In this document: positions 62,854 to 64,000 of the stretch, one piece after another | Layout of the letters: each line of letters begins with the position of its first letter | Position numbering within the stretch: the first letter of the stretch is position 1 | Assembly (NCBI GenBank): GCA_028277185.1 | Contig: JANQGQ010000018.1 | Coordinates: forward strand, 248,001 to 312,000 | Reading direction: 5' to 3' | From: Woeseiaceae bacterium | Lineage (GTDB): Bacteria; Pseudomonadota; Gammaproteobacteria; Steroidobacterales; Woeseiaceae | Length of the DNA: 64,000 nt | Made by a program: the position numbers and the translations under genes | Notes under the pieces: model-generated | The model's input: only the letters and a program-made list of their open reading frames with translations | What the model was told of the DNA's origin: nothing | Databases searched by the model: none

Positions 62854-63468
62854 GTGCAACGATCTATGCTGATTTTCGGCGTCGCGCTGCTTGCGCTGAT
62901 GTCGGGCGCTCTGTTCTACGCCGCGCAGGCACCGGTCAGGGTGGCGGAGCCGTCAGCGGCCGCCACGCCGGCAGACGAGTCGGGCGGCGGCGCTGCCGAG
63001 GAGCGCGTAAGCTTCCTGCTGAACGACATGGACGGCGTCAAGCGCGATTTCAGCGAGTACGCCGGCCGGCATTCGCTGCTCAACTTCTGGGCGACGTGGT
63101 GTGCGCCCTGCCGCCGCGAGATCCCGATTCTCAAGGAGTTCCACGCGAAGCAGGACGAGCACGGCGTTCAGGTGTTGGGCCTGGCGTTCGACGTTCCCGA
63201 GGAAGTATCGGTCTACGCCGAGGCAGCGGAGTTCAACTATCCGATTCTCGTCGGCGAGCAGGACGTCATGGCCGTCGCCGAAACCTCGGGCGTGGACGTC
63301 GTCGGACTTCCGTTCACGATGATCGTGCACCGTGACGGAGAACTCCTCAGCGCGCACATGGGCGAGATCCATCAGGAGCAGCTCGAGGCAATCGCCGACG
63401 TGTTCGTGGAACTCGACGCGGGCGATATCGACAGGGATACCGCCCGCGCGAGGCTCAGCTCGCTCTAG
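62854..63468 (+). CDS. TlpA/ResA-like thioredoxin
   Basis: A 204-aa membrane-anchored thioredoxin: N-terminal helix (LIFGVALLALMSGALFYAA), then a thioredoxin fold with the redox motif WCAPCRREIPIL and cis-Pro loop GLPFTMIV. Its active site faces the periplasm and is likely kept reduced by DsbD, whose gene is 16 nt upstream. Possible targets are cytochrome c apoproteins, given the many c-type cytochromes in this window. GTG start. Confidence 0.88.
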   Translation: MQRSMLIFGVALLALMSGALFYAAQAPVRVAEPSAAATPADESGGGAAEERVSFLLNDMDGVKRDFSEYAGRHSLLNFWATWCAPCRREIPILKEFHAKQDEHGVQVLGLAFDVPEEVSVYAEAAEFNYPILVGEQDVMAVAETSGVDVVGLPFTMIVHRDGELLSAHMGEIHQEQLEAIADVFVELDAGDIDRDTARARLSSL

Positions 63469-63521
63469 CGAGGCGGTGTCGGAATAGGACTATCCTGATC
63501 CGTCACGCTGACGCGGATCAG

Positions 63522-63935
63522 TTACGCATCGGAGTTCAAGAGATCGGCGATCATGCGCACGGTCCGAATCAGTGACTCGAGCAGCGCTTCACTAACGTCG
63601 AGTTCGCCTTCGTACTCGGCAATGTTCCTCAATCGGTGGGCGTTATCCAGCACACGCCAGCTTTCGTTGGGGAAGTCCAGCGTGTGTTTCAGGCACTGAA
63701 AAACGATGTAGCGACTTTCGGATCGATAACCGGCCTTTCGCAGCGCAGCAAGCGAAAGTGCATGCGCGGCGTTGTAGGCGAGATCGAAACGTGACTCGAT
63801 ACTGAGCGATTCGTTTGCTGAATCATTCAATCGCGCCAGCCCGGACTTGATAAGGCCGCTGATATCCTTTTCAGAGGGAGGCTCCGGCTTGAGCTGCCTG
63901 ACCTTCACGAGGTTTTCCCGCTGATCAGATGGCAT
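63522..63935 (-). CDS. HEPN-like protein, possible toxin of a MNT/HEPN pair
   Basis: A 137-aa helical protein with the features of HEPN domains: a first half with FDLAYNAAHALSLAALRKAGY and a second half with RYIVFQCLKHTL and RLRNIAEYEGELDV (the RxxxxH-type site reads RNIAEY, so the His is replaced). Start ATG 63935 lies inside the upstream gene; TTG 63947 is also possible. HEPN domains act as RNases or antitoxins with nucleotidyltransferase partners. The altered catalytic His is a reason for doubt. Confidence 0.55.
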   Translation of the reverse strand: MPSDQRENLVKVRQLKPEPPSEKDISGLIKSGLARLNDSANESLSIESRFDLAYNAAHALSLAALRKAGYRSESRYIVFQCLKHTLDFPNESWRVLDNAHRLRNIAEYEGELDVSEALLESLIRTVRMIADLLNSDA

Positions 63936-64000
63936 CGAGTTGGCCAACCAACGGGCTCACAGGGCCGCTGAGAATGCGCTCCAGGAACGGGTTGCCGCCG
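63925..64000 (-). CDS. 3' end of an upstream gene, possibly a nucleotidyltransferase (partial)
   Basis: The last 24 residues of a minus-strand frame that enters from beyond the right edge (GGNPFLERILSGP and onward, stop at 63927-63925). The tail NPF-ERIL-GP is like that of MNT nucleotidyltransferase or HTH-MNT proteins that usually sit next to HEPN genes. It overlaps the HEPN start by 11 nt. Too short for a firm call. Confidence 0.4.
   Translation of the reverse strand, partial: GGNPFLERILSGPVSPLVGQLDAI

Overview
The window is GC-rich bacterial chromosome with genes packed on both strands. The gene families (PstSCAB, PA0069-type radical SAM protein, MsrPQ, DsbD, glycine-zipper lipoprotein, many lipoproteins and TonB-type proteins) suggest a proteobacterium, most likely a gammaproteobacterium. 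That placement is inference: there is no rRNA here.

Layout. 0.1-18.4 kb: housekeeping genes (methyltransferase, esterase, FdxA ferredoxin, TonB-like protein, pstSCAB phosphate importer, MBL-fold and NUDIX hydrolases, sirtuin, rhomboid protease, MscS channel, an SOS-controlled radical SAM gene, TPR/TonB-C protein, M23 peptidase, MsrA). 18.5-29.7 kb: a complete type I-E CRISPR-Cas locus (cas3, cas8e, cse2, cas7e, cas5e, cas6e, cas1e, cas2e) followed by 34 repeats and 33 spacers, all exactly 32 nt. 29.8-48 kb: HNH endonuclease, M49-like lipoprotein, MurI, T-box-controlled IleRS, DsbA-like protein, MsrPQ, a DUF1501/HYR-cytochrome pair and an ankyrin protein. 48.3-55 kb: a probable electron-transfer operon (cytochrome-b-like membrane protein, 21-heme and 5-heme cytochromes, SPOR/TPR/beta-barrel outer-membrane protein, lipoprotein). 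55-64 kb: spondin-domain protein, two-component system, groESL with sigma32 promoter and CIRCE, dsbD, a TlpA-like thioredoxin and a HEPN-type gene at the right edge.

The most striking element lies in the 428 bp between cas3 and cas8e. A degenerate repeat, a 32-nt pseudo-spacer and a second degenerate repeat form a one-spacer mini-CRISPR in the cas8e leader. The first 18 nt of the pseudo-spacer match a site about 40-60 bp upstream at 16 of 18 positions. The two mismatches are at positions 6 and 12, positions that are flipped out and not read in Cascade R-loops. The site starts immediately after a perfect TATAAT on the minus strand. That promoter points at an intact class II, leucine-type tRNA gene whose anticodon is UGU (threonine), with no encoded CCA. 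The arrangement resembles CreTA/CreR: Cascade, guided by a crRNA-like RNA, would silence a potentially toxic RNA and probably its own operon. A tRNA that could put leucine at threonine codons, held off by CRISPR, is a new kind of toxin as far as I know. This is inference from sequence.

Other regulatory finds: a LexA box inside a near-consensus promoter, a boxA antiterminator and an inverted repeat with an IHF-like site in the CRISPR leader, a T-box with an isoleucine specifier ahead of ileS, and sigma32 plus CIRCE control of groESL.
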